Made by a program: the position numbers and the translations under genes. From the NCBI GenBank assembly GCA_022844405.1, contig JALHLV010000030.1, positions 1 through 47,492 of the forward strand: DNA of 47,492 nt, written 5' to 3'. Shown one piece after another: positions 25,223 through 34,302 of this stretch (the first letter of the stretch is position 1; each line of letters starts with the position of its first letter). Source of the DNA: Sphingomonadales bacterium (lineage in GTDB: Bacteria > Pseudomonadota > Alphaproteobacteria > SMXS01). The notes beneath the pieces are model-generated. The model was not told where the DNA came from. It made no database searches and worked only from the letters and a program-made list of their open reading frames with translations.

Positions 25223-26773
25223 TCAGGCAGGGCGCCGGGAGGCGGAGGCGGAAACCAGCGGCAGGATCAGCAGACCCACGACCATGAACCCGGTCAGCAT
25301 GGCCCAGGCCTCGTTGATGGCCAGCACCATGCCCGCCTTCTCGACCAGCGGCCGGGCGAAGTCGACGGCCGAGGACTCCAGGTTCTCCAGCTTCACGCCC
25401 TTGAAGAATTTGAGCGGCAGGCCGACGAATTCGGCGGCTTCGCGGCTGCCCGCCATCAGTTCGGCGGCGAGGCGCCTGCCATGGCCTTCGGCGCGGCCGT
25501 AGATCACCGTATCGATCAGCGCGATACCGATCGCGCCGCCCAGGTTACGCATCAGGTTGAACAGGCCGCTGGCGTCGGCGACCCGGCCCGGCGGCAAGTG
25601 GCCCAGCGCCAGGCGGGTGGGCGGCAGCAGGCACAGCATGATCGCCGAGCCGCGCACGATCTGCGGCCACAGCATCTCGTCGAAGCCGGATCGCGGCGTC
25701 TGGAAACAGCTCATGCCCATGCCGGCGGCGAACAGCAGGAAGCCACAGGCCGTCAGCACCCTGGCATCGAACCGGCGCTCCAGTTGCACGACGATGGGCG
25801 CGGTCGCCAACTGGGCGAGCCCCGTCACCAGCATGACCTCGCCGATATCGAGCGGGCCGTAGCCGCGCACGAAACCGAGGAACACGGGCATCAGATAGAC
25901 CGAGCCATAGAGCCCGACACCAAGCAGGAAACTCAGGCCGCAGCCGACGGCGAAGGCCCGGTCGCGAAATTCACGCAGCTCCACGATCGGCCGCGCGCGG
26001 CCCAGGGTGCGGCGCACGAATGCCGCGCCGCTGGCGGCGCTCAACGCCAGCAAGGCCAGCACCAGCCCGGACGCCCAGCCGCGCTGCGGCGCTTCCTTCA
26101 GGCCGATCTCCAGCGCGGCGAGCGCCAGCGCCATCAGCAGCAGCGCCACGGCATCGACGCCGCGGACATGGCCCAGGTCGGGCCGCTCGCGCGGCAGGAA
26201 GGCCAGCGCCACCGCCGCCGCCACAAGGCCCGGCCCGATATTGATCAGGAACAGCCAGTGCCAGGAGAACGTCTCGGTGATCCAGCCGCCGACCAGCGGT
26301 CCGACGGTCGGCGCCAGCACCGCCAGCACGCCGCCGACGGTGGTGGCGAGCCCCTGCAGCCGGAACGGGAACATCAGGAACACGGCGGCGAACACCAGCG
26401 GGATCAGCACGCCGCCGGCGAATCCCTGCACCACGCGCCAGGCGACCAGTTCGGCGAAGCTCTCGCTGAGCGCGCAGCCCAGCGAGGCGGCGCTGAACAC
26501 GATGATGGCGGCAAAGAACAGGCCCCGCATCGTCAGCACCCGCGTCAGCAGCCCGGTCAGCGGGATGGCGATGATCTCGGCGATCAGGTAGGCGGTCTGG
26601 ATCCAGCTCATGCGCTCGGGCGCGATGCCCAGCGCGCCCTGGATGGCGGGCAGCGACGTCACCACCACCTGGATGTCCAGGATCGCCATGAACATGCCCA
26701 GGCACATGGCGGCGAAGCCGGCCCAGGTTTTCAGGGAAACCGGACGGTCGTCGGCGGGCGACAGCGGGGTCAC
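25223..26773 (-). CDS. MFS drug/metabolite exporter, EmrB/QacA (DHA2) type
   Basis: The 516-residue protein has fourteen predicted helices. Landmarks are FMAILDIQVVVTSLPAIQ in helix 1 (motif D1 of the 14-TM family), RVVQGFAGGVLIPL, and GPLVGGWITETFSWHWLFLI. DHA2 exporters usually expel hydrophobic drugs or metabolites with proton exchange. GTG 26773 overlaps the stop of the methyltransferase gene (GTGA), so it belongs to the polyketide operon and may export its lipid product or an intermediate. The frame upstream to 27085 is a shadow. Confidence 0.85.
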   Translation of the reverse strand: MTPLSPADDRPVSLKTWAGFAAMCLGMFMAILDIQVVVTSLPAIQGALGIAPERMSWIQTAYLIAEIIAIPLTGLLTRVLTMRGLFFAAIIVFSAASLGCALSESFAELVAWRVVQGFAGGVLIPLVFAAVFLMFPFRLQGLATTVGGVLAVLAPTVGPLVGGWITETFSWHWLFLINIGPGLVAAAVALAFLPRERPDLGHVRGVDAVALLLMALALAALEIGLKEAPQRGWASGLVLALLALSAASGAAFVRRTLGRARPIVELREFRDRAFAVGCGLSFLLGVGLYGSVYLMPVFLGFVRGYGPLDIGEVMLVTGLAQLATAPIVVQLERRFDARVLTACGFLLFAAGMGMSCFQTPRSGFDEMLWPQIVRGSAIMLCLLPPTRLALGHLPPGRVADASGLFNLMRNLGGAIGIALIDTVIYGRAEGHGRRLAAELMAGSREAAEFVGLPLKFFKGVKLENLESSAVDFARPLVEKAGMVLAINEAWAMLTGFMVVGLLILPLVSASASRRPA

Positions 26774-27255
26774 CGCGCCAGCGCCCGGTTCTCGGCGGTG
26801 ATGCGGATGGCGAGGACGGCGGCGTTGAGGATGGTGAAGACGACGCCGTACCAGACCAGCCCGAACGCCAGCGGCAGCACCAGGATTTCCCCGACCACGA
26901 CGCAATAGTTCGGGTGGCCGAGGAATCGGTACGGCCCGGCGCGGACCAGGGGCTCGCCCGGCAGCACGACGATCCGGGTCGTCCAGCGCGGCCCCAGCGT
27001 GACCAGTACCCAGACGCGCAGAAGCTGCAGCACGGCGAAGACGGCGAGCCAGGCCAGGTCCACGTCGCGACCGAGGCCGAACCACCAGAGACCGGCGAGC
27101 CAGGCCGCGTGCAGGCCGACGACCAGCGGATAATGTCCCGGCGCCACTTCGACCGCGCCGCGCGCCATCAACCGCGCGGTGTTGCGCCGTGCCAGCACCA
27201 GTTCGCCCAGCCGCTGGGCGGTCACGAGCAGCAGGATGACGAGCGCCAGGCTCAC
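26770..27255 (-). CDS. Isoprenylcysteine carboxyl methyltransferase (ICMT)-like membrane protein
   Basis: The 161-residue protein has four to five membrane helices and the ICMT/PEMT-family catalytic motif AGPYRFLGHPNYCVVVGE (His114, Asn116), followed by a C-terminal helix with TAENRAL (Glu155). In bacteria this family does not act on prenylated proteins. It is often paired with type III polyketide synthases and methylates the hydroxyl or pyrone of the alkyl product, as in the SrsB and YpbQ proteins. GTG 27255 overlaps the stop of the polyketide synthase. Function inferred from context. Confidence 0.8.
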   Translation of the reverse strand: MSLALVILLLVTAQRLGELVLARRNTARLMARGAVEVAPGHYPLVVGLHAAWLAGLWWFGLGRDVDLAWLAVFAVLQLLRVWVLVTLGPRWTTRIVVLPGEPLVRAGPYRFLGHPNYCVVVGEILVLPLAFGLVWYGVVFTILNAAVLAIRITAENRALAR

Positions 27256-28343
27256 GCGGCCCTCGCCAGCGCCGGCCTCGCCAGCGACAGGCAGCCGCAG
27301 GTGAAGCCCGGACCCAGCGCCGTCATCACCGCGCGCCCGGGCATGCCGGCCTTCAGCACCCGGTCCAGGACGAACAGCACGGTGGGCGCCGACATGTTGC
27401 CATGGCCCGACAGCACCGCCCGCTCGTGGTCGAGGGCGCCCTGCTCGAGGTGCAGCGTCTGTTCGAGCGCGGTGACCACCTTGGAGCCGCCGGGATGGCA
27501 GACGAACCGGTCGATGCTGTCGCGCTCGACGCCGATGCGCGTCAGGATGCCATCGATGGCCGGCCCGACATTGTCGCGGGCGAAGGGCGGGATCTCGCGG
27601 TCGAACACCACGCCGAAGCCGATCTCGTCGATATTCCAGCCCATGATGCCGAGCGTGTCGGACCAGAGGTGCTCGCCCGCGCCTTCGATCCGGGCGATGC
27701 CTTCCTCGCCGACGCGCACCACGGCGGCGGCGGCGCCGTCGCCGAACAGGGCGGTGGCGACGATGTTGGCCTTGGTCAGCTTGTCGAGCCGGAAGGCGGC
27801 GGAACAGATCTCCACCGCGACCAGAAGCACGACCGAACCGGGGCGCGCGCGCGCCAGCCGGTCGGCGATGGCGAGACCCTGGACGCCGCCCGCGCAGCCG
27901 AGGCCGAAGACCGGCACCCGCTCGACGTCGGGCCGGAAGCCGACGCGGCCGGCGGCGCGCGCCTCCAGGCTGGGCGTGGCGATGCCGGTGGAGGAGACGC
28001 TGACCACCGTATCGACATCGGCGCCGGTCAAACCGGCCGCCGTCAGCGCGTTCTGCGCGGCGTCGACGAACAGGTCGCAGGCGCCGGCCAGGTAGGATTC
28101 GGTCCGCTCACCCCAGCCGCGCTGCTCCAGATACCAGTCCATGGGCTGTACGAGGTGCCTGGTCGCGATACCCGTGGAGGCAAAGACGCGGGCCAGCCGG
28201 TCGAAGTCGGGATAGCGCGGCGAAAACACGTCGCGGGCGATGCGGGAAGCGTCGGCCTGGGTCAGCAGATGGGGCGGGACCGCGGTCGCGAGCGACAGCA
28301 GGCTTGCCTGGACTCCGTCAAGCGGTCCGGTCGATCTCTGCAT
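27252..28343 (-). CDS. Type III polyketide synthase
   Basis: The 363-residue protein is a chalcone/stilbene-synthase-type enzyme. The catalytic triad is complete: Cys150 in FGLGCAGG, His283 in CHPGGSK and Asn316 in SGHGNMSAP. GPGFTCGCLSL near the C-terminus is also typical. Type III synthases extend acyl-CoA with malonyl units to give alkylresorcinols or alkylpyrones. The next two genes, an ICMT-like methyltransferase and an MFS exporter, overlap it by 4 bases each, suggesting production, methylation and perhaps export of a phenolic lipid. ATG 28343 was chosen; the frame is open to 28475. No flavin hydroxylase follows. Confidence 0.88.
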   Translation of the reverse strand: MQRSTGPLDGVQASLLSLATAVPPHLLTQADASRIARDVFSPRYPDFDRLARVFASTGIATRHLVQPMDWYLEQRGWGERTESYLAGACDLFVDAAQNALTAAGLTGADVDTVVSVSSTGIATPSLEARAAGRVGFRPDVERVPVFGLGCAGGVQGLAIADRLARARPGSVVLLVAVEICSAAFRLDKLTKANIVATALFGDGAAAAVVRVGEEGIARIEGAGEHLWSDTLGIMGWNIDEIGFGVVFDREIPPFARDNVGPAIDGILTRIGVERDSIDRFVCHPGGSKVVTALEQTLHLEQGALDHERAVLSGHGNMSAPTVLFVLDRVLKAGMPGRAVMTALGPGFTCGCLSLARPALARAA

Positions 28344-28558
28344 GGCGATGACCTTATCAGCGGCGGCTTGCGCCGGCCGGGTGGTATCTGGTTGACGTGC
28401 CCGATACGCTTTAGAAGTATCGCGTGCACCGGCACTGTCAACGCCGGACGGCCGCCCTTGGTGCCCCCCACGCAAAAGGACATGGCGATTTCAACAGGAT
28501 TCGGAAACAGGCAACCGTGGCTGGTCCATGGATGTCGATGACGGACGACGCCTGACAC

Positions 28559-29434
28559 CTACCGCGCGTCGTATCCGATACTGTCGGGCGTTACATAGAG
28601 CGGCGCGCGCTCGGGCTCCAGCACCGTCGGACGGCCATGGCACAGGTTGATGGTTTCGCCCGTGCGCCCACCCGGACCCTCCTTGATGATGTCGACGACG
28701 ACCTGCGCCGAATCCTCGGGCCGCATCCAGGTGGCGGCGAGCTCGGGGGTCACGGCATCGCCGAGGAAGTTGCGCAACATCGAGGTGTCGGTGGCGCCCA
28801 TGGCCATGCAGTTCACCCGGATGCCGTGCGGCCGCAGCGCCTTGGCCCAGGCGAAGGTCAGCGCGTAGGTGCCGTATTTGCTGGCGTCGTAGATGTCGAA
28901 GACGATGCTGCCGCCGGTGGGCCGGGGCGACTCCGCCCACGGGCAGCTGTCCAGACGCGGGCACAGCTCGCGCGGCGAGCCGCAGGTGACGCCGTGGTCA
29001 GTGCCGATGTTGACGATGTTGCCGCCGCCGCGCGCGATCATGCTGGGGATCGCCGCCCGGCCCATCAGGTACTCGCCCTTCAGGTTGGTGCCGACCATGC
29101 CGTCATAGTCGGCCAGGGTCTTGTCCAGGTCGTCATGCGACGAGCTGACCCAGCACTTGCCGGCGTTGTTGATCAGGATGTCGACGCCGCCGAAGCGGGC
29201 GATAACATCGTCAACGAAATTGCGCGCCACTTTCGGATCGGACACGTCGCCGACGACGGCCGTGGCCTTGACGCCCCGCCGCTCCAGTTCCTTCGGCAGG
29301 TCGAGCACCTCGGACATGAGGTCGATGACCGCCACGTTGCAGCCCTCGCGCGCCAAGGCCCGGGCATAGGCGCGGCCGATGCCGATGGCCGCACCGGTGA
29401 CGATGGCGGTCTTTCCGATAAGCAACTCGGTCAT
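28559..29434 (-). CDS. Short-chain dehydrogenase with extended cysteine-containing insert
   Basis: The 291-residue SDR has TGAAIGIG at 13-20, NNAG near 91, and Ser169, Tyr182 and Lys186 as catalytic residues (IYDASK). An insert sits before Ser169 and includes a Cys pattern CX6CX5C: Cys151, Cys158, Cys164 in TCGSPRELCPRLDSC. The tail reads GETINLCHGRPTVLEPER. It is a close paralogue of the SDR at 30251-31144. The start ATG 29434 follows GGAGAAAGCC. It is last in the molybdoenzyme operon, and its substrate is unknown. Confidence 0.85.
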   Translation of the reverse strand: MTELLIGKTAIVTGAAIGIGRAYARALAREGCNVAVIDLMSEVLDLPKELERRGVKATAVVGDVSDPKVARNFVDDVIARFGGVDILINNAGKCWVSSSHDDLDKTLADYDGMVGTNLKGEYLMGRAAIPSMIARGGGNIVNIGTDHGVTCGSPRELCPRLDSCPWAESPRPTGGSIVFDIYDASKYGTYALTFAWAKALRPHGIRVNCMAMGATDTSMLRNFLGDAVTPELAATWMRPEDSAQVVVDIIKEGPGGRTGETINLCHGRPTVLEPERAPLYVTPDSIGYDAR

Positions 29435-29466
29435 GGCTTTCTCCCCGCCGGCGGTCCGGCCTTGCC

Positions 29467-30258
29467 TCAGGCCACGCCCGAGATGCGTTTGTGCGGCGCC
29501 TTGCGCGGGCCCAGTTCGACCGGATAGCCGACCCAGGCGCCGATATTCTCGCCGGTGCGGCCGTCCTTGAACAGGTCGATCATCTGCTGGGCGATCTGCT
29601 CGGGCTTCATCACCTGTTTGGCCATGTCCGGCGGCAGCTGCTTGTCCGGGAACAGGCCGCGCAGCATCGGCGTGTCGGTGGCGCCCATGCACAGTGCGTT
29701 GACCCGGATGTTGAACTCGGCGAGCGCCTTCGCCCAGGAATCGGTGAAGCCGTTCAGCGCCCATTTGGAGGCGTTGTAGAGGTCTGTGTCCGGCTGGTTG
29801 GTGCCGTCGCTGCGGGCCGGCAGCACGTAATAGGTGCTGATGTTGACGATGTCGCCCGAGCCGCGGGTCTTCATCTGCGGGACGGCCGCGCGGGTCAGCA
29901 TCAGCAGGCCCTTGAAGTTGGTGTCCATGATGAAGTCCCAGTCGGCGACCGCCTGCTCCCAGGACGAATCGATCGGCGTCTTCTTCCAGGTGCCGGCGTT
30001 GTTGACCAGGATGTCGATGCCGCCCAGAGCGGCGGCGGCCGCGACCACCTTCTCCACGTCGGCGCGCTTGGAGATGTCGGCCTTCAGGCCGACCACCTTG
30101 GCGCCGGTTTCGGCGGCGATGCTCTTTGCGACATCGGCGATCTTGTCCTGCACGTCGAAGGCGAGGACGGTCGCGCCTTCCTGCGCCAGCCGGCGGGCGA
30201 AGGCCTCGCCCAGTCCCTGCGCCGCGCCGCTGACGATGGCGATCTTTCCCTTAAGCAT
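29467..30258 (-). CDS. Short-chain dehydrogenase/reductase
   Basis: The 263-residue classical SDR has a modified nucleotide loop SGAAQGLG (residues 10-17), NNAG near 87, and Tyr161/Lys165 in YNASK. Its C-terminal tail GRTGENIGAWVGYPVELGP resembles the tails of the two paralogues beside it, but it lacks their cysteine insert. The start overlaps the end of the upstream SDR by 8 bases, so translation is coupled. It likely acts on a step in the same catabolic pathway. Confidence 0.85.
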   Translation of the reverse strand: MLKGKIAIVSGAAQGLGEAFARRLAQEGATVLAFDVQDKIADVAKSIAAETGAKVVGLKADISKRADVEKVVAAAAALGGIDILVNNAGTWKKTPIDSSWEQAVADWDFIMDTNFKGLLMLTRAAVPQMKTRGSGDIVNISTYYVLPARSDGTNQPDTDLYNASKWALNGFTDSWAKALAEFNIRVNALCMGATDTPMLRGLFPDKQLPPDMAKQVMKPEQIAQQMIDLFKDGRTGENIGAWVGYPVELGPRKAPHKRISGVA

Positions 30259-31144
30259 CGACGGTCTCCCTCGCAGTGTAGCCGACGCTCTCGGGCGTCA
30301 CGAAGATGGGCTTGCGTTCCGGCTCGAGCACGGTAGGCCGGCCGACGCAAAGATTGATGGTCTCTCCGGTGCGGCCCTTGGGACCTTCCTTGAGGATATC
30401 GACGACCACCTGGGCCGAGTTTTCGGCGGTCATCCAGGTGGCGACTTCCTCGGGCGTTGCCCGGTCGCCATAGAAGTTGCGGATCATCCAGGAGTCCGTC
30501 GCGCCCATGCACATGCAGTTGACGCGGATATTCTGCGGCTTCAACGCCTTCGCCCAGGCGAAGGTCAGGGCATAGGTGCCGTATTTGCTGGCGTCATAGA
30601 TGTCCATGACGGTACCGCCGCCGGTCGGCCGTGGCGAATCGCCCCACGGACAGGCCGACAGGTGCGGGCACAGCTCGCGGGGCGAGCCGCAGGTGACGCC
30701 ATGGTCTGTACCGATATTGACGATCTCGCCGCCACGGCCCTGCTTCAGCAGTTGCGCAATCACCGCGCGGCCCATCAGGTATTCGCCACGCAGATTGGTG
30801 CCCACCATGCTTTCATAGTCGGCTTCGGTCTTGTCCAGATCGTCATCGACCAGGCTGACCGAACACTGGCCCGCGTTGTTGATCAGGATGTCGATGCCGC
30901 CGAATCTGCCGATCACGTCATCGACGAATTTGCGCACGGTCGCCGGCTGCGACACGTCACCCCGCACGGCAAAGGCCTTGACCCCGTGCTTCTCCAGTTC
31001 CCCAGCCAGATTGGTGATCTCGGCCCGGAGGTCGATCACTGCCACGTTGCAGCCTTCCCTGGCCATGGCCTTGGCATAGGCATTGCCGATGCCCACGGCG
31101 GCGCCGGTGACGATGGCGCTCCGGCCTTTCAATGACACACTCAT
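30251..31144 (-). CDS. Short-chain dehydrogenase with extended cysteine-containing insert
   Basis: The 297-residue SDR is the paralogue of the enzyme at 28559-29434: TGAAVGIG at 13-20, NNAG near 92, and Ser170, Tyr183 and Lys187. The same insert is present, with Cys152, Cys159 and Cys165 (TCGSPRELCPHLSAC), and the same tail GETINLCVGRPTVLEPER. Conservation of all three cysteines between the paralogues suggests they matter, perhaps in metal binding or disulfides. ATG 31144 overlaps the stop of the preceding SDR by one base (TGATG). Confidence 0.87.
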   Translation of the reverse strand: MSVSLKGRSAIVTGAAVGIGNAYAKAMAREGCNVAVIDLRAEITNLAGELEKHGVKAFAVRGDVSQPATVRKFVDDVIGRFGGIDILINNAGQCSVSLVDDDLDKTEADYESMVGTNLRGEYLMGRAVIAQLLKQGRGGEIVNIGTDHGVTCGSPRELCPHLSACPWGDSPRPTGGGTVMDIYDASKYGTYALTFAWAKALKPQNIRVNCMCMGATDSWMIRNFYGDRATPEEVATWMTAENSAQVVVDILKEGPKGRTGETINLCVGRPTVLEPERKPIFVTPESVGYTARETVDA

Positions 31145-31911
31145 CAGCGTCCTCCCGCGACGTCAAGGAACTGGCCCGTCGTCCATTCGGCGGCGGGCGA
31201 AGCAAAGAACACCGCCGCCGCGGCGACGTCTTCGGGATAGCCGGTGCGGCCCAGCGGCGTCGCGTCGGCGGCCATCTTCAGCGCCTGATCGTTCGTCATG
31301 TTCAGGGTTTCCTTGAACATGTCGGTGACGACGATGCCCGGCGCGATGCAGTTGACCGTGATCTTCTTCGGCGCCAGTTCGACCGCCATGGTGCGGGTGA
31401 ACGCGATCATGCCGTTGTTGGCCGAGGAATAGGCGCCGAAGCCCGGCGATGCGTTGTGCGCGGCGACGGAGATGATGTTGATGATGCGGCCGCCGTTGGT
31501 CATCCGCCTGGCGGCCTGCTGCGACCCCCAGAACTTGGTCTTCATGTTGAGGTCGATCTGCTCGTCCCACTTGTCGATGGAAATCTCGGGCAGCGGGTAC
31601 ATCTTGCGGTCCAGATTGCCGCCGGCGTTGTTCACCATGATGTCGAGGCCGCCGAGCTCGGCGACCACGCGGTCGAGCGCCTTGGGGATGGCGGTCCAGT
31701 CCATCACGTCCGCGGAAATCGCCAGGCTCTTGCGGCCCAGCGCCCTGATTTCCTTTGCCACGTCGTCCACGTCCGCCTGACGGCGGGCGAGCACGGCCAC
31801 ATCCGCACCGCATTCGGCGAACGCGATGGCGATGCCCTTGCCGATGCCCCTGCCGCCGCCGGTGACGACCGCGACCTTGCCGTCCAAGCGGAACCGCTCG
31901 TGCATTCCCAT
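31144..31911 (-). CDS. SDR-family protein with Asn in place of the catalytic Lys
   Basis: The 255-residue protein is a classical SDR in fold: GGGRGIG near residue 18, NNAG near 95 and Ser148 in NIISVAA. Tyr161 is present, but the usual YxxxK reads YSSAN, so Lys165 is Asn. The C-terminus ends with the usual GQFLDVAGG. ATG 31911 was chosen because GGGGAG lies 6 bases upstream; TTG 31914 is in frame. The change could mean altered chemistry, a hydratase or isomerase role, or an inactive partner of the neighbouring SDRs. It is the gene next to the molybdoenzyme. Confidence 0.85.
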   Translation of the reverse strand: MGMHERFRLDGKVAVVTGGGRGIGKGIAIAFAECGADVAVLARRQADVDDVAKEIRALGRKSLAISADVMDWTAIPKALDRVVAELGGLDIMVNNAGGNLDRKMYPLPEISIDKWDEQIDLNMKTKFWGSQQAARRMTNGGRIINIISVAAHNASPGFGAYSSANNGMIAFTRTMAVELAPKKITVNCIAPGIVVTDMFKETLNMTNDQALKMAADATPLGRTGYPEDVAAAAVFFASPAAEWTTGQFLDVAGGR

Positions 31912-31927
31912 CAATATCTCCCCTGTA

Positions 31928-34099
31928 CTACTGGGCTGCGATGCTCTGGTCGACCCGCGTCAGGTTGACCGGGATGGCGCTCATGCGCGGCATGCCGGTG
32001 CGCGGGTCGTAGTCCTTCTCCACGTTCGTCAGCCGGCCCGTGTTGGAGCCGATGAAGAACACCTGCTTGTCGAACTCGGGCGCGTCGCCGAACGAGTGCG
32101 CCATGGAGATCACGCCGCGCTTCACGTCCGGCGCTTCCTCGATGATGCCGAGGATGGACGCATGGTCCGACGAGATCTTCACCACATCGCCCGGATTGAG
32201 GCCCAGCGCCGCGATGTCGCCCGGGTTCATGAAGGCCGGGTTGTAGCTGTGGTTACGCACCAGCGCCGGAATATCGCGGCCCGACGAGTTGTAGACGTCG
32301 TTCATGCGGCGGCTGACCAGGCGGTGGGTGAATCGCACGGCGGTATAGCCGGCATGGTCGGTGACCGGCTCGGCCATCACCTGGGCCAGTTCCGCCATCA
32401 TGTCGGCGTTGCCGATATCGAGCTTCTCCTCGCAGTCCTCGTCCTTCGGCAGCACCAGGATGGTCGGGTCGTCGAAGATGTGGCCGTGCGGGTACTTCTT
32501 CACCTCGGACAGCGGTATCCGCGACCCCTTGCAGAGAATCTCGAAGATGTCGTCGGTCGATGGCTTGTTGACCATGTCGAGTTCGGTGCCGTTCACCCGG
32601 AGCTGCAGGCCCATGCGCTGCGCGAGGCCGTAGAAGAATTCCCACTCCTCGACCAAGTCCGCGCCGGCCGGGTCGTCGACGATCTTCGGCTGGTACATGG
32701 CGTAGGGCTCGGGATAGCCCGTCGAGAAGCCATAGAACCAGATGAACTCGTTCGGCTGGGTGATCGCCGGGGACTCCAGGCCGAGGCGCGGCGGGATCAC
32801 GTAATCCGCCAGCTTCGCCGTCGCCGACATCTTGATGTCGAGGGTGACGTTGAGCTCGAGCTTCTTCATCGCCTCGTAGGTCTTGAGCTGGTCGGGCCAG
32901 GCGGCCATCGGGTTGCCGCCGACGCTGATCAGCGCCTTCACCTGGCCGTCGCCGTCGAGCAGGATCTCGTCGGCGAGCGCGGCGGCGGTCAGGCCGCTGA
33001 CGTTGTCGCCCAGATCGCGGACGCGCAGCTTCTCGCCATAGCCCCATGCCTGCTTCGGCCTGGCCTCGGCCTGCGCCTTGCCGCGGCGTTCCGGGATCAG
33101 CACGAACGGATTGGGCATCTTCTCGCCCTCGCGCAGCCAGCGGCCGCACAACGTGTTGATGACCAGCACCATGTATTCGGTCAGCGTGCCGCGGGGCGCC
33201 ATGTTGGGTCCGGTGCCGGCCGTCGTCATGCCGCGCTTGCCGGACGCATAGACCCGCGCCGCCTGGATCAGCAATTCCTCGGGAACTTCCGCCCGCTTCG
33301 AAACGTAGTCGGGGGTGAAGGGAGCGACGGCCTGCTTCAGTGCCTCGAACCCTTCGACGTCGGTGTCGAGGAACTCGCGGTCGTACAGGCCTTCCTCGAT
33401 GATGATATGGGCCAGGCCGGCCAGGATCGTGGGATCTTCGCCCGGCTTGCACTGCAGGTGGATATGAGCCTTTTCGGCACATTCGGTCTTTCGGGGATCG
33501 ATCACAATCAGCTTCATGCCGCGGCGCAGGGCGTCGTGCAGCCGTTTGGCCGGGTTGTACTGCGGAATGCCGCCCCATTTGGACACAACAGGGTTGGCGC
33601 CGACCAGCATCCAGGTGTCCGAATCGGAGAACGGCTGCGGACCGGCGCTCCAGCGCCCGTGGAACGCGATGGCCATGGGCTTGCCCGGCTGGTCGATGCT
33701 GCCCGACGAAAATTTCATCGGCGAGCCGATCGCCTGCATGAACGCGCCCGCCACGGCCGAGCCCGCCGGATACGGGAACGAGTAGGTCGCGGTGTACAGG
33801 GCGACCGCGCGCGGGCCATGATCAGCGATCAATTGCTTCAGCCGCGCCGCGATATCGTCGAGTGCCGCGGCCGAAGTCACAGTTTCGTGAGCGCCGGAAA
33901 CCTTGCGCTGCGGCCGAAGAACCCTTTCGGGATTGTAATGTTGCTGCGGCAACTGTCGGCCCTTGACGCAGGTATATCCGAAATACATCGGATTTTCCTT
34001 GTCGCCGATGACTTTTACGGCTCTGCCATCCTCGACTGTTACTTTAATGCCACAGAAAGAGTGGCAAAAACGGCAGATCGCCGTTTGCGTCTCAGCCAT
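31928..34099 (-). CDS. Molybdopterin (DMSO reductase family) oxidoreductase
   Basis: The 723-residue protein has an N-terminal [4Fe-4S] site CX2CX3CX27C at Cys9, Cys12, Cys16 and Cys44, then the molybdopterin-binding domains (VGANPVVSKWGG, VIDPRKTECAEKAHIHLQ, SVGGNPMAAWPD) and a C-terminal dinucleotide-binding domain (NPGDVVKISSDHASILGIIE). No Tat or Sec signal is visible, so it is probably cytoplasmic. Where the molybdenum ligand is expected (FSSGSIDQPGK, about 130-140), there is no Cys; Ser134 or Asp136 could be the ligand. It heads the operon with four SDRs. Substrate unknown; a hydratase or hydroxylase of the acetylene-hydratase type is possible. Confidence 0.85.
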   Translation of the reverse strand: MAETQTAICRFCHSFCGIKVTVEDGRAVKVIGDKENPMYFGYTCVKGRQLPQQHYNPERVLRPQRKVSGAHETVTSAAALDDIAARLKQLIADHGPRAVALYTATYSFPYPAGSAVAGAFMQAIGSPMKFSSGSIDQPGKPMAIAFHGRWSAGPQPFSDSDTWMLVGANPVVSKWGGIPQYNPAKRLHDALRRGMKLIVIDPRKTECAEKAHIHLQCKPGEDPTILAGLAHIIIEEGLYDREFLDTDVEGFEALKQAVAPFTPDYVSKRAEVPEELLIQAARVYASGKRGMTTAGTGPNMAPRGTLTEYMVLVINTLCGRWLREGEKMPNPFVLIPERRGKAQAEARPKQAWGYGEKLRVRDLGDNVSGLTAAALADEILLDGDGQVKALISVGGNPMAAWPDQLKTYEAMKKLELNVTLDIKMSATAKLADYVIPPRLGLESPAITQPNEFIWFYGFSTGYPEPYAMYQPKIVDDPAGADLVEEWEFFYGLAQRMGLQLRVNGTELDMVNKPSTDDIFEILCKGSRIPLSEVKKYPHGHIFDDPTILVLPKDEDCEEKLDIGNADMMAELAQVMAEPVTDHAGYTAVRFTHRLVSRRMNDVYNSSGRDIPALVRNHSYNPAFMNPGDIAALGLNPGDVVKISSDHASILGIIEEAPDVKRGVISMAHSFGDAPEFDKQVFFIGSNTGRLTNVEKDYDPRTGMPRMSAIPVNLTRVDQSIAAQ

Positions 34100-34302
34100 G
34101 ATCGTCTCCCCGCTTCAGGCCACGCGCGAACATGCATGCTTGAAGGTGGAGCCTACGACGCCATTCCGGCCTTGACAAGGGGCGAGGGAAACCAAGACTC
34201 TACTCGGCGCAAGCTGCGAATAAACTTTCATTTTTCGCCGCACATATGCGATATATATCAACGGAGCTGGGCTATGGGTGAAACGCAAGGAGGGTTGTGC
34301 GT

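Noticed and set aside
22642-25287. Plus-strand open frame of 881 residues over the receptor gene
   Set aside because: It is the antisense shadow of btuB and of the riboswitch; the minus-strand proteins carry the motifs.
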